A stretch of 64,000 nt of DNA from positions 310,001-374,000 of the forward strand of contig JAMXHR010000001.1 of the NCBI GenBank assembly GCA_023955635.1, written 5' to 3'. The stretch comes from Methanosarcina sp. ERenArc_MAG2. GTDB taxonomy: Archaea; Halobacteriota; Methanosarcinia; Methanosarcinales; Methanosarcinaceae. The position numbers were made by a program, and so were the translations under genes. Position 1 is the stretch's first letter, and each line of letters begins with the position of its first letter. The notes below the pieces were generated by a model. It was not told the origin of the DNA and searched no databases. It was given only the letters and a program-made list of their open reading frames with translations. Positions 8,996-17,029 of this stretch are shown piece after piece.

Positions 8996-10060
8996 ATGAC
9001 AAATACAAGCATACTGGAAAAAATCTTTAAAGTCCTTCTTATCTTTGTACCGCTTACGCTTGTTGCTGAATTTATTAATATTTCACCGATCGGAATTTTT
9101 ATTTTATCCTCACTTGCAATCATTCCGCTTGCGAAATTTATTGGCGAATCCACGGAGGAACTGTCGGCATATACCGGTTCAGCGCTGGGGGGACTGTTAA
9201 ACGCCACCTTCGGAAATGCAACGGAATTAATCATTAGTATTTTCGCCCTGCAGGCAGGACTTTCCGAAATGGTTAAGGCGTCCATTACAGGCTCTATTAT
9301 CGGAAACCTTCTCCTGATTTTAGGCATGGCATTTTTCTTCGGAGGCCTCGGAAAAGAAAAACAGAAATTCAATGCAACAGCAGCCAAGGCAAGCGGCTCC
9401 ACTCTTCTTCTTGCAATTGCTGCTCTTGTCATGCCGGCCGTTTTTGTTCTTACCTCAAACAGTCCTTCCCCCACGACGGTCGAGAACCTGAGCCTTGCGG
9501 TTGCTGTTGTTATGGCTTTATCATATCTTGCGAGTCTGCTTTTCTCGCTTTACACTCACAAGCATTTGTACACCGAAGATATGGCGGAATACCATGCCAA
9601 ATGGAGCATCAGAAAATCTGTTGCGATTCTTCTCGCCTCAACCATTTCAGTTGCATTTATGAGTGAGATTCTGGTCGGCTCCATAGAACCGCTTGTTGCA
9701 AGTCTCGGCTGGACAGAACTGTTCATCGGAGTAATTTTTGTGGCAATTATCGGAAACGCCGCAGAGCATGTTTCGGCTATTACCCTCGCTATGAAAGGAA
9801 GAATGGACCTTTCCCTTCAGATTGCCATCGGCTCAGCAACTCAGATAGCCATGTTCGTCGTACCGGTCCTGGTATTTATAAGCCTGTTCCTTGGAGCCCC
9901 GATGAGTTTGATTTTTAATAATTTCGAACTTGCGGCCATAATCCTTTCCGTGCTTGTGGTAAATTCCATCACTGAAGATGGAGAAAGCAACTGGTTTGAA
10001 GGATTACAGCTTCTGGGGACATATGGAGTAATGGTCGTTGTTTTTTTCCTCCATCCATAA
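8996..10060 (+). CDS. Ca2+/H+ antiporter (CaCA superfamily, CAX type)
   Basis: 354 residues with about eleven membrane helices. The two alpha-repeats of CAX antiporters are clear: GNATELIISIFAL (residues 73-85) and GNAAEHVSAITLAMKG (253-268), each with the ion-binding Glu. A short hydrophilic loop lies at about 188-205 (THKHLYTEDMAEYH). It should export Ca2+ in exchange for protons across the cytoplasmic membrane. The start ATG at 8996 has AGAGG upstream. It stands alone, between two CRISPR-like repeat remnants, which suggests that this stretch was assembled by insertion or rearrangement. Confidence 0.93.
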   Translation: MTNTSILEKIFKVLLIFVPLTLVAEFINISPIGIFILSSLAIIPLAKFIGESTEELSAYTGSALGGLLNATFGNATELIISIFALQAGLSEMVKASITGSIIGNLLLILGMAFFFGGLGKEKQKFNATAAKASGSTLLLAIAALVMPAVFVLTSNSPSPTTVENLSLAVAVVMALSYLASLLFSLYTHKHLYTEDMAEYHAKWSIRKSVAILLASTISVAFMSEILVGSIEPLVASLGWTELFIGVIFVAIIGNAAEHVSAITLAMKGRMDLSLQIAIGSATQIAMFVVPVLVFISLFLGAPMSLIFNNFELAAIILSVLVVNSITEDGESNWFEGLQLLGTYGVMVVVFFLHP

Positions 10061-10144
10061 TATATAAAAACAAAAAAACGGAAACGCAACGGTCAGGACA
10101 TACTGGGAAACTTACCGAACTTCTGGACTTCATGGGCCCTTTGT

Positions 10145-10239
10145 TCAAATAAGAGCCCTTATAGGGATTGAAACTTGATCCTTACTAAAGGCTTTAAAAT
10201 CGGTTTAGAGTTAAAATCAGCCCTTAAAATGATTGAAAC
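10145..10239 (+). CRISPR. Two-repeat CRISPR remnant (family B)
   Basis: Two repeats end in GATTGAAAC at 10174 and 10239. The first contains GAGCCCTTATAGGGATTGAA; the second is 30 nt and starts GTTAAAATCAGCCCTTAAAA (10210). The intervening unique stretch, 10175-10209, is 35 nt, so the unit is 65 nt, as in a real array. The second copy is the more diverged in its 3' half. The gap to 10360 otherwise holds only a small hairpin (ACAGAACTGGTTGTTCTG near 10296). Confidence 0.65.
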
Positions 10240-10360
10240 CGGTTAACTGTGGTCTAATTCTTCAAATCGAAGAGGGTGGGAGATATGAGTACACAGAACT
10301 GGTTGTTCTGACCTGTGTCATAAATCACAGGAAAGTAATTTTGAGAAGGTTTTAACCTCC

Positions 10361-10885
10361 TCACCAACAAATTATATACTTTTTAACAGTACCACTCGGG
10401 AAAATATGGACTTTCGTATTAAACAAAGAAACTCTCTGATACGTTTTCCCGTTTGCTACTTTTACTGATGTGTCCCAGATACCTTTTTCACCATTTGAAC
10501 CGGTGCAATCAATATACACTTTTCCTTTATCAGTTGTATCAAATACGTTGCAGACGTGGTTTATCCCATATACAGGAACCCAACCCGCTTTATATCCCGC
10601 TTTTTCTGCATTATTGTGTACAGTTTCTGCAAAGTCACAGCATGTATATTTTTCAGATACATATTTTCTTTGATCGGTTTTATCTTGTTTTATGAATGCT
10701 ATAACCTGTGCATAAGTAGGATTTTTTGCAGCATTGTTATTTATCAAAGAAATATACTGACCATCCGCACCAGTCCAGTAGGTCCTTCCTTCATGTGGAT
10801 GTACCGTCGTAAAAGTAGCCGAAGCGTATCCTGCCATAAGGAATAGAAGCAGTGTGCTGATTAATAAAATGTTAAAGGGTTTCAT
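10361..10885 (-). CDS. Secreted transglutaminase-like cysteine protein (paralogue 1)
   Basis: 174 residues with a signal peptide (residues 1-23, ending GYASA). A candidate Cys-His-Asp triad of the transglutaminase-like fold is present: YTCCDFAETVHNNAE (Cys82/83), YGINHVCNVF (His110) and VYIDCTGS (Asp126). It would act outside the cell, as a peptidase, amidase or cross-linking enzyme on envelope proteins; the substrate is unknown. It is about 45% similar by eye to the protein at 11366-11899, with the same spacing of key residues. The two genes flank a UbiA fragment and CRISPR-like repeats. Confidence 0.7.
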   Translation of the reverse strand: MKPFNILLISTLLLFLMAGYASATFTTVHPHEGRTYWTGADGQYISLINNNAAKNPTYAQVIAFIKQDKTDQRKYVSEKYTCCDFAETVHNNAEKAGYKAGWVPVYGINHVCNVFDTTDKGKVYIDCTGSNGEKGIWDTSVKVANGKTYQRVSLFNTKVHIFPSGTVKKYIICW

Positions 10886-10959
10886 ACAAAAAAATAAATA
10901 AAGTTCACATCTATTTTAATGTTTATATTTCTTTAATAATATATTTTCTTTAATCCCCT

Positions 10960-10996
10960 ATTCGTAAACAAGATCTACTAAAACAAGGATTGAAAC
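10960..10996 (+). CRISPR. Solo CRISPR-like repeat (family A, 37 nt)
   Basis: ATTCGTAAACAAGATCTACT followed by AAAACAAGGATTGAAAC is exactly 37 nt, like the copy at 7329-7365, with changes concentrated in the 5' third. No second repeat is found one unit away on either side, so this is a solo copy. Confidence 0.65.
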
Positions 10997-11057
10997 ACTC
11001 CGTATACTCAATAGTTGGACTGCAAATATTGAGTAAATTTTGAGAGGAAATACTGTC

Positions 11058-11290
11058 ATGTTTAGAACAAGAATTGTAGGGCTGTTTCGCTTATTTCGTT
11101 TTGAACTGCCATTTACTGCAGGAGTATGCGTGATATTAGGGGAATTATTGGCATTAGGCAGACTCCCTACCATAACAGAAATTGTATTAGAGTTTCTAAG
11201 CGTTTTTTTATTTCGGCTACGTCTCTGATCCTGAATGACTATTTTGATATCGAAAGTGACAAAATAAACGCGCCGGAAAGGCCACTTCAT
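11058..11290 (+). pseudogene. UbiA prenyltransferase family gene fragment
   Basis: The ATG at 11058 follows GAGAGGAAA. Frame one reads MFRTRIVGLFRLFRFELPFT then AGVCVILGELLALGRLPTIT. At the T-run 11201-11207 the frame must shift to continue ISATSLILNDYFDIESDKIN and APERPL. N-D-x-x-D-x-x-x-D is the prenyl-diphosphate and Mg2+ binding motif of UbiA enzymes. Homology ends abruptly at APERPL, exactly where a diverged CRISPR-like repeat begins (11289). Only the first quarter of a normal gene of about 290 residues is present, so it cannot make an enzyme. A full copy may exist elsewhere. Confidence 0.75.
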
Positions 11291-11325
11291 TCGAAAACAA
11301 GATCCATAAAAGTGATTATAAACCT
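11289..11325 (+). CRISPR. Diverged CRISPR-like repeat at the end of the UbiA fragment
   Basis: ATTCGAAAACAAGATCCATA followed by AAAGTGATTATAAAC keeps the family A layout. Its 3' half is degenerate, so this copy is weaker than those at 7329 and 10960. It marks the breakpoint of the UbiA fragment. Confidence 0.4.
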
Positions 11326-11365
11326 TATTCCTTACTTATTTTTTTAAATCTCCCTATTTGGGTTT

Positions 11366-11899
11366 TTACCAGTAAATACAATATTTTCTCACAGTCCCCA
11401 TGTCGCTATATGTATAGATCGGGGGATATAATGAATTCGGTTTATACTTTTTTCCAACAGTCAGTTTGACTGTAGTATCCCAGCCTGCCGATTTGTGCGA
11501 AGAGCCTGTACAATCAATAAAAACCAATCCTTTGTCTGTTGTATTGAAAGCGTTGCAGGCATGACCAATGCCCTTTTTGAAGTCTATTGATACCCATGCT
11601 GCTTTTATTCCTGTTGCTTCCGCATTATTGTGTACTGTTTCCGCGAAGTCGGAGCACACATATTTTGAACTATACAGGCGTTCATCGGTTTTGTCTGCCT
11701 TAATAAACTCTACAAGCTTCGTATATGTAGGATCAGAAGCATTTTTATAATTTATTAAGGAAATTTTTTGTCCATCTGCTCCCACTTCGTATGTATTTCC
11801 TATATGTGGGTTAACTGTTGTAATCTGCGCGGCTGCTGCCTCTCCCGAGCACATACCCCACAGTACAAAAACAGTACATAGCAAAATAGAGGATTTCAT
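11366..11899 (-). CDS. Secreted transglutaminase-like cysteine protein (paralogue 2)
   Basis: 177 residues from the ATG at 11899, preceded by GAGATGAG. The frame is open further upstream but the signal peptide MKSSILLCTVFVLWG begins here. The mature part has KYVCSDFAETVHNNAE (Cys82), GIGHACNAFN (His113) and VFIDCTGSS (Asp129), the same candidate catalytic triad as the paralogue at 10361-10885. Both end in a Cys/Ile-Trp C-terminus (KYIICW and KYCIYW). It is probably an extracellular enzyme of the envelope. Three 20-21 bp tandem repeats lie upstream (11993-12053). Confidence 0.7.
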   Translation of the reverse strand: MKSSILLCTVFVLWGMCSGEAAAAQITTVNPHIGNTYEVGADGQKISLINYKNASDPTYTKLVEFIKADKTDERLYSSKYVCSDFAETVHNNAEATGIKAAWVSIDFKKGIGHACNAFNTTDKGLVFIDCTGSSHKSAGWDTTVKLTVGKKYKPNSLYPPIYTYSDMGTVRKYCIYW

Positions 11900-11992
11900 T
11901 TTCTCATCTCGCTTCCTATCAAACTTTATATGTTTTTCTATAAAGTAATTTCCGTCAAAAATTATTCCCTCCTTATATCTTTCCAAAATTTG

Positions 11993-12053
11993 GAGCAAAT
12001 GAGAATCCCTTCAAAACAAATGAAAACCCTTAGAAACAAGTGAGAACCCTTTA
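11993..12053. repeat. Three tandem 20-21 bp repeats upstream of paralogue 2
   Basis: CAAATGAGAATCCCTTCAAAA, then CAAATGAAAACCCTTAGAAA, then CAAGTGAGAACCCTTTAG follow each other directly. The array lies about 100 bases upstream of the start at 11899. It could bind a regulator; no direct evidence. Confidence 0.6.
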
Positions 12054-12143
12054 GTTTCTGCGTCAAAAACAGATAATCCACACGATATTCTCTGAAACAT
12101 GTCGATTGATAACTGTCTAAATAATGGTCAAATTATTTAAAAG

Positions 12144-12247
12144 GTCCACGGGCAAGAACCACTAAAAAAGATTGATATATAAAAAACGTGAAGAGAAACT
12201 TATAAAAATGACCCGCGAGCAAGAATTATTAGAACAAGAATCAAAAT
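12144..12247 (+). CRISPR. Degenerate two-repeat CRISPR remnant (family A)
   Basis: The first degenerate copy ends at about 12178 (GGCAAGAACCACTAAAAAAG then ATTGATAT). The second occupies 12211-12247 (ACCCGCGAGCAAGAATTATT then AGAACAAGAATC). The CCGCGAGCAAGA segment matches the 5' part of the standard Methanosarcina repeat better than the copy at 7329 does. The 32-nt gap is spacer-like. Both are in the same orientation as the other remnants. Confidence 0.45.
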
Positions 12248-12736
12248 TATTTTAAATATTGGGTCTTCCAAAATCAGAGTGTAAACTGAGAATTAAAAAT
12301 GCTTATTTTAGATAATAGATCTATTACCAGAATTTCCTCAATAAAAGTACACTCTTGAATTCCAATTTGGAGGAAAATAAACTCGATTAAACTTTAAAAA
12401 TATTATTTGGGCGAGAGTAGAGATTTCTTTTTGGACAAATCATATTTTTTTGTAATTAGGGCAACAGCTCCTTTTTCCGTTTTACAAAATAAATTGTTGA
12501 AAATGAAGGCCAAAAATGCTTTAAAGTGGAAATTAAGGATATTTTTCTTTCTGTAATGAAAAATATATTTCTTATCATCTGTTTTTGTTGGGAAAGCACT
12601 AGCGCCACATCTAATCTACGAAATAAGGCTTACTAACTCTTAAAAAGTAATCATTTTTTGAGGACCCGATTTAAATACATTCACCCATCATCGTTTAAAG
12701 AAACTCCCCGTATTTCTAAAAGTTCACATAATCTAC

Positions 12737-12853
12737 TCAAAGCATATTTTTTTCACTTATCATAGTCTCTAGTTTATTGGCCTCTACTTCTAACTGCGCG
12801 ATTTCTATTTTTAATTGTAATACCTGCTCTTTAATAAGATCATTACTTTGCAT
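12737..12853 (-). CDS. Possible 38-residue coiled-coil peptide
   Basis: Reading leftwards from ATG at 12853 the frame encodes MQSNDLIKEQVLQLKIEIAQ LEVEANKLETMISEKNML and a TGA at 12737-12739. Leu/Ile/Val recur with heptad spacing, so it would form a short amphipathic or leucine-zipper-like helix. A GGCGG stretch lies about 8 bases upstream of the start. It lies inside 1.7 kb of otherwise non-coding DNA (12000-13700). Nothing is known of its function; expression is unproven. Confidence 0.4.
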   Translation of the reverse strand: MQSNDLIKEQVLQLKIEIAQLEVEANKLETMISEKNML

Positions 12854-13220
12854 CGTATCCGCCTAATAACTACGTCTTATGCCCCTTAAGTCATGATACT
12901 ACTTTTACATATAAATCAAATACGTTTGCATCTTTTATATATCCATTTTACTGTAATTTTACTTTGCTGTACTTATTATCTCTATCGCTCTGGCTGCATA
13001 AAGCTACATAATAACGATAGTTAATGATTCCATGCTAAAGCATCGAGCCTGTAACAGAGCCCTCCTTAACCAGATCACCAATTGGGGGAAACAAAGTTGG
13101 CAGCCAATGGGAAAGAATACATAGTTACCTTTAAATGCCGTTTTAACTTCAAGCTCTAAATATACAAAATTAAACAATTCTTAAAGGTAAGAATAGTGGT
13201 TGCATCGTTAAACCTTTCTA

Positions 13221-13481
13221 TATCACTGACTTTCCGCAGATGTCCTTTCAATTTTCATAATTTTTCCTGCTATCGTTTTTTCTGAAAACCGACTTGGTTA
13301 CTCAAAATGTGTTTTTGAATTTTTTCCAAAACTTTCGACCTTTTGCCTTCATTTAGGACTTATAGCAGCCATTTTCTTAAGCTTCAGTAAAGATAATAAC
13401 TGCAAATTTTCGAATATTTCTCCAAAAACGATAACAGGAAAAATGTTATTTTTTTGAAGACATCTGCGGAAAGTCAGATAT
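13221..13481. mobile_element. Palindromic MITE-like element, about 260 bp
   Basis: The left end TATCACTGACTTTCCGCAGA (13221) is mirrored by CATCTGCGGAAAGTCAGATA (13461-13480). A second inner pair is TCCTGCTATCGTTTTT near 13274 and AAAAACGATAACAGGAAAA near 13424. The element has no coding capacity and forms one long imperfect hairpin, as expected for a non-autonomous transposable element. Confidence 0.65.
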
Positions 13482-13629
13482 CAGATCTAGAGGAAGTCGA
13501 ATTCCCAAATTGATTCCACAATTCGGATACATATAACTCCACAAGGAAGAAAGCGATATGTTAGTTTTCGTAATCAATAAAGATAAAAAGTTATTGATGC
13601 CTTGTAAACCTTCAAAAGCCAGAAGCTAC

Positions 13630-13666
13630 TAAAAGCAGGCAAGATCCGCAATACAAGAATTGAAAT
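13630..13666 (+). CRISPR. Diverged solo CRISPR-like repeat (family A)
   Basis: GCAAGATCCGCAATACAAGA then ATTGAAAT matches the 3' two-thirds of the family A repeat with one deleted base. Same orientation as the others. It is the most distal remnant and lies just beyond the 3' end of the CPA2 antiporter gene. Confidence 0.4.
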
Positions 13667-13702
13667 TGATACATTCTGATTCTGTAAAGATTTGATAGTG
13701 TT

Positions 13703-14944
13703 TCAGAATTCGGAAAGATTGATACCGCTTAACCGGCTGATTATCGGACCGCTTATAAAAGATGTAACCAGTGCCATGATAATCAAAGCCACAAATAAGC
13801 GGTCATCGATGAGTCCCGCATCCCGGGCGACGGTAGCCAGTATCATCTCCATAGCACCCCGTGCGTTCATAGCAAAACCTATGGTAATAGATTGCTTCCA
13901 GTGCATCTTACTAATCATCAAGCCAAGCGTCACACCAAATATCTTACCTATACATGCAATGATAAGGACTGTCAGCACCAGGGTCAGGTCAAAGGATGCC
14001 ACAAAATTTGCCCGCAGCCCAATTGAGACAAAGTAGAGAGGAGCGAAAAAATACATGACGAATTGATAGATCATCTCATGCGCATCGTCGCGTTTCTCCA
14101 GGTTCTGGGAAAATGCCAGGCCCACCAAAAAAGCGCCAAAAACGGAATGTATCCCGATCACTTCAGAAAAAGCCGCAGCCAACAATATAAGGACCGTCGT
14201 TATTCCGAGAAACGCTCCAGGCCAGGGTAGATATGATTTGAACCATTTTTGAGCTCTCTGCGCCAGGAACCTGCCTATCGTAAGCATGAAACCAAATAGC
14301 AAAAACAACAGAATTAAAGTCATGTAAGGTGGAATTTTAATAAAGCTCTCGTGAGCGAAATTGCTCAATACAAAAGCGAATAAAGCCCATCCTACGAGGT
14401 CGTCGACTGTTGCGGCGCCGGTAATGATCATCCCCATATCCGTCTTCATCAAGTCCAGGTCCATGAGAGTTCTCGCAATGACAGGAAGGGCCGATATCGA
14501 CAGTGCGGTACCCATGAACATCGAGAAAATTAATATCCGGCCGTGGAAGTGTTCTTTCCACAGGTCCGGGAACAGAATAACCGTCCCGAAACCCAATATA
14601 AATGGTATCGCTATGCCCATTAAGCTGGCCCAGGCTATATTAGTGCCTCTTTTCTTAATGATGCTCAGATTCATTTCCAGGCCTGCGGCGAACAAAAAGA
14701 AAAGCATGCAAATCTGGATGAGAGCATCCCTTCCCTGGAAAATTGCGCCTGTTTCCGGAAATATCCAGTTATAGGTGTCGGGACTAAGCCATCCCCAGAC
14801 CGTCGGGCCGAGAATGATACCTCCAAAGAGCTCTCCGAATACCGCCGGAAAGCGAAGCTTACTCATCACCTGGCCGCATATAAGCGCCATAGAAAGCATC
14901 ACAGCGATCTCAAGGAAAAAGATTATCATATCTGTTGGCGCCAT
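13703..14944 (-). CDS. Cation:proton antiporter (CPA2 / Kef-type)
   Basis: 413 residues, 11-13 predicted membrane helices, no C-terminal TrkA-N/RCK domain. The conserved motif TGAATVDDLVGW (residues 175-186) carries the Asp pair that binds Na+ or K+ and H+ in CPA2 antiporters. Other family signatures are FGELFGGIILGPTVWG near the N-terminus and FGAFLVGLAFSQN. The start ATG at 14944 follows GGTGGAG. It stands alone and probably exports Na+ or K+ against protons. The intergenic DNA to the right (14945-15374) has no visible gene. Confidence 0.92.
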   Translation of the reverse strand: MAPTDMIIFFLEIAVMLSMALICGQVMSKLRFPAVFGELFGGIILGPTVWGWLSPDTYNWIFPETGAIFQGRDALIQICMLFFLFAAGLEMNLSIIKKRGTNIAWASLMGIAIPFILGFGTVILFPDLWKEHFHGRILIFSMFMGTALSISALPVIARTLMDLDLMKTDMGMIITGAATVDDLVGWALFAFVLSNFAHESFIKIPPYMTLILLFLLFGFMLTIGRFLAQRAQKWFKSYLPWPGAFLGITTVLILLAAAFSEVIGIHSVFGAFLVGLAFSQNLEKRDDAHEMIYQFVMYFFAPLYFVSIGLRANFVASFDLTLVLTVLIIACIGKIFGVTLGLMISKMHWKQSITIGFAMNARGAMEMILATVARDAGLIDDRLFVALIIMALVTSFISGPIISRLSGINLSEF

Positions 14945-15374
14945 ACCACTCCACCAATGTTTTTACATTTCGCCTGGCTATTTTGAAAATGCTGTAGCCG
15001 TGGTTCCATAAATCGCTTCTAAACAATTGTTATGTAAATATTTTTGCATTCACAATTTTTTTTCTGAAACGTATAGGATAAATCCGTAATAATAGGCTGT
15101 TTATTGAGCTGTAGTTCGTTCTCTTTCTTCTTACAGATTCTTTCATCCAACTGTTTATCGATGAATGAACCAACTATTATATTTCTCCTGTGATTGAAAT
15201 CTCCTCAAATTTGAAAGGGATTCAGAAAGACTTCTAATTTGCATCACTTTTTTTAGAACAGATTGCAGGATTTTCAGCTAGAGTAAAATTTTAGAGAAAT
15301 TTACATTTATCTGAAAGTTTCCAGAGAACATCTATTTGTTCTTTTGTTGGATACGTTTTAATTTTCGCGGTTAG

Positions 15375-15593
15375 ATGCACCTTTTATTCTCCTATGAAAT
15401 AGGAATTTATAAGTTAATATATACTTTTAACTTAACTTTAATTACCTTTATAGGAAAGTCGACGGCTTTCCTTCCCCTTACCTGGGCCTTGAGAGAGGCA
15501 GGAAAAGACTCTGGAATTGGTGGAATACACCTAATGGTGGCATTTCCGTTTTTCCCTGCTATATGCATTGTCGTTTATGCTCAAGTTTTGTGA
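15375..15593 (+). CDS. Possible small membrane protein or membrane-protein fragment
   Basis: 72 residues beginning at ATG 15375 with two hydrophobic stretches and the middle segment LPLTWALREAGKDSGIGGIH. The latter half has a composition typical of real protein (balanced codons), so this may be the 3' end of a permease gene whose 5' part was lost. I do not recognise the family. Confidence 0.3.
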   Translation: MHLLFSYEIGIYKLIYTFNLTLITFIGKSTAFLPLTWALREAGKDSGIGGIHLMVAFPFFPAICIVVYAQVL

Positions 15594-15930
15594 ACTTAAA
15601 TCTCATATAAATAATTCTCCCTTTTTCAACATGGTTCATAATCCTCGAACTTTCTTAAGTAGTGAGATTGAAAAATTCAAATCCGCTGAAAATCCGGATA
15701 AAATATGGATTATTAGCCACTGTTGACAGCATGCTGAAATTCTTGTATAAGCATTAAATTTATACTTTATATAAATAATTCAAAAAGGCAATCCTAAAAT
15801 ATATAAACGATAAGGATATAGGGTATTCGTTTCTTAGCGCCCCTACTTGGAGGTCGCACATTTTTATCAAGTAGAAGAATAGTGAGTAATATAGTACTGG
15901 ATCAATATAATTCAATTATCATTAACTGAG

Positions 15931-16243
15931 GTGTCCGATACTGCAAACTGCGGAAGAAAGGGTAAGAGCGAGATTAATAAAGTATCTCGGCAGGGATGAA
16001 AACGGGATACGCAAGGTTGTGCTCAACCTCTTCCTGACCGGAGACAAGTTCACCACCGGTGAAGTTTACGATTACCTGGATAAAGGAAATTTCGAGGTAA
16101 GCTACCGGGGAGTGTCAGCTATGGTTGGGCTTATGAACACAAGGCTCGGGATCCTTAGCATAAATGTCACCGGGGATCACAACGTCTATTCCCTGAAAGA
16201 GAGTTACAAAAACATTGTCGGCTCCGTGCTTGAAAATTACTGA
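15931..16243 (+). CDS. DUF2551 family protein (start region disrupted)
   Basis: The core ends VSYRGVSAMVGLMNTRLGIL, a conserved helix, and SINVTGDHNVYSLKESYKNI, in a 104-residue frame typical of the archaeal DUF2551 family, probably a small DNA-binding-like fold of unknown role. The frame is protein-like from LQTAEERVRARLIKYLGRDE (from 15941), yet has no start codon before GTG 16019. GTG at 15931 after GAG would be a good start if the G at 15937 were removed, giving M-S-I-L-Q-T. I therefore place the gene start at 15931 with a one-base insertion. Confidence 0.65.
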
Positions 16244-16753
16244 GCCACTTTTATTGCGGTCTATTTTTAGGTGAGAACTGTTCGAATTTTTAACCTGTCC
16301 TGCAGAGACGCAAAAGAAGCATGGTGCAACTACAGGTCTTGAATCTTGTTTCGGAATGCTCTGATCAACTTAATATAAAAACTGGTAGATTGGAGATATG
16401 GTGGCTTCCAAAATAAGCAGACAAGACCAGCTGTATTGCGCACCATAGGTTTTTCCGGTCTGATACAGATTTTTTACTGCAACACAAAATTGGCTTTTCT
16501 ATATTAAAGAATAGAGTTGACGCCACGGAGCCAATTCTGTTTTTTAGAGATTACAGGGATGTTAATATCATAAATCTGCAAGAGTGGAGTACATACTCTT
16601 TAAGAAATTCTTGTAGAATTAATTATCTAATTAGTAAAACAGTGACCCACAAAACTCAAAATTAACTGCTTATTTTCTTCAAAAATTGCTACAGTTTTTA
16701 TTAATTCTATCCTTTTTTTGAAGACTATATTTATTACATATCCACATTTCTTT
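16244..16753. other. AT-rich intergenic DNA
   Basis: About 510 bases following the DUF2551 gene. No gene, RNA or clear repeat was seen. Confidence 0.4.
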
Positions 16754-16905
16754 ATGAGCTCATCCCAAAACCGATTTCATTCTAAAATCCTTAACGTTTC
16801 GGAACTATTTTTTTCCATGATCTTAAACTCGATTGATATTCTGAATTCAGGAGTTTCTGAATACAGGAGTTAGAGACTCGATTTTGAGTTTCGGATGAGC
16901 TCCTT
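16754..16905. mobile_element. Short MITE-like element with GAGCTCATCC ends
   Basis: ATGAGCTCATCCCAAAAC at 16754 is mirrored by GTTTCGGATGAGCTCC at about 16888-16903. The terminal sequence resembles the GAGCCTATCCGAAAAG ends of the IS5-type element at 62151, so this may be a non-autonomous relative. It is about 150 bp and has no gene. Confidence 0.45.
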
Positions 16906-17029
16906 ATATATTGGAGAAATTACAACTCCTGTTAGAAGCTTAGTCCTCTTGATACTGATTTTCAGATTTCTCTCCTGAAAAATAAGTTAACTACTTTGCG
17001 TCTGGTTTAAGCAACGCTGGTATTAGCCC

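Noticed and set aside
8884..9474. 196-residue leftward open frame
   Set aside because: It lies antisense to the Ca2+/H+ antiporter; its composition mirrors the membrane-protein codons.
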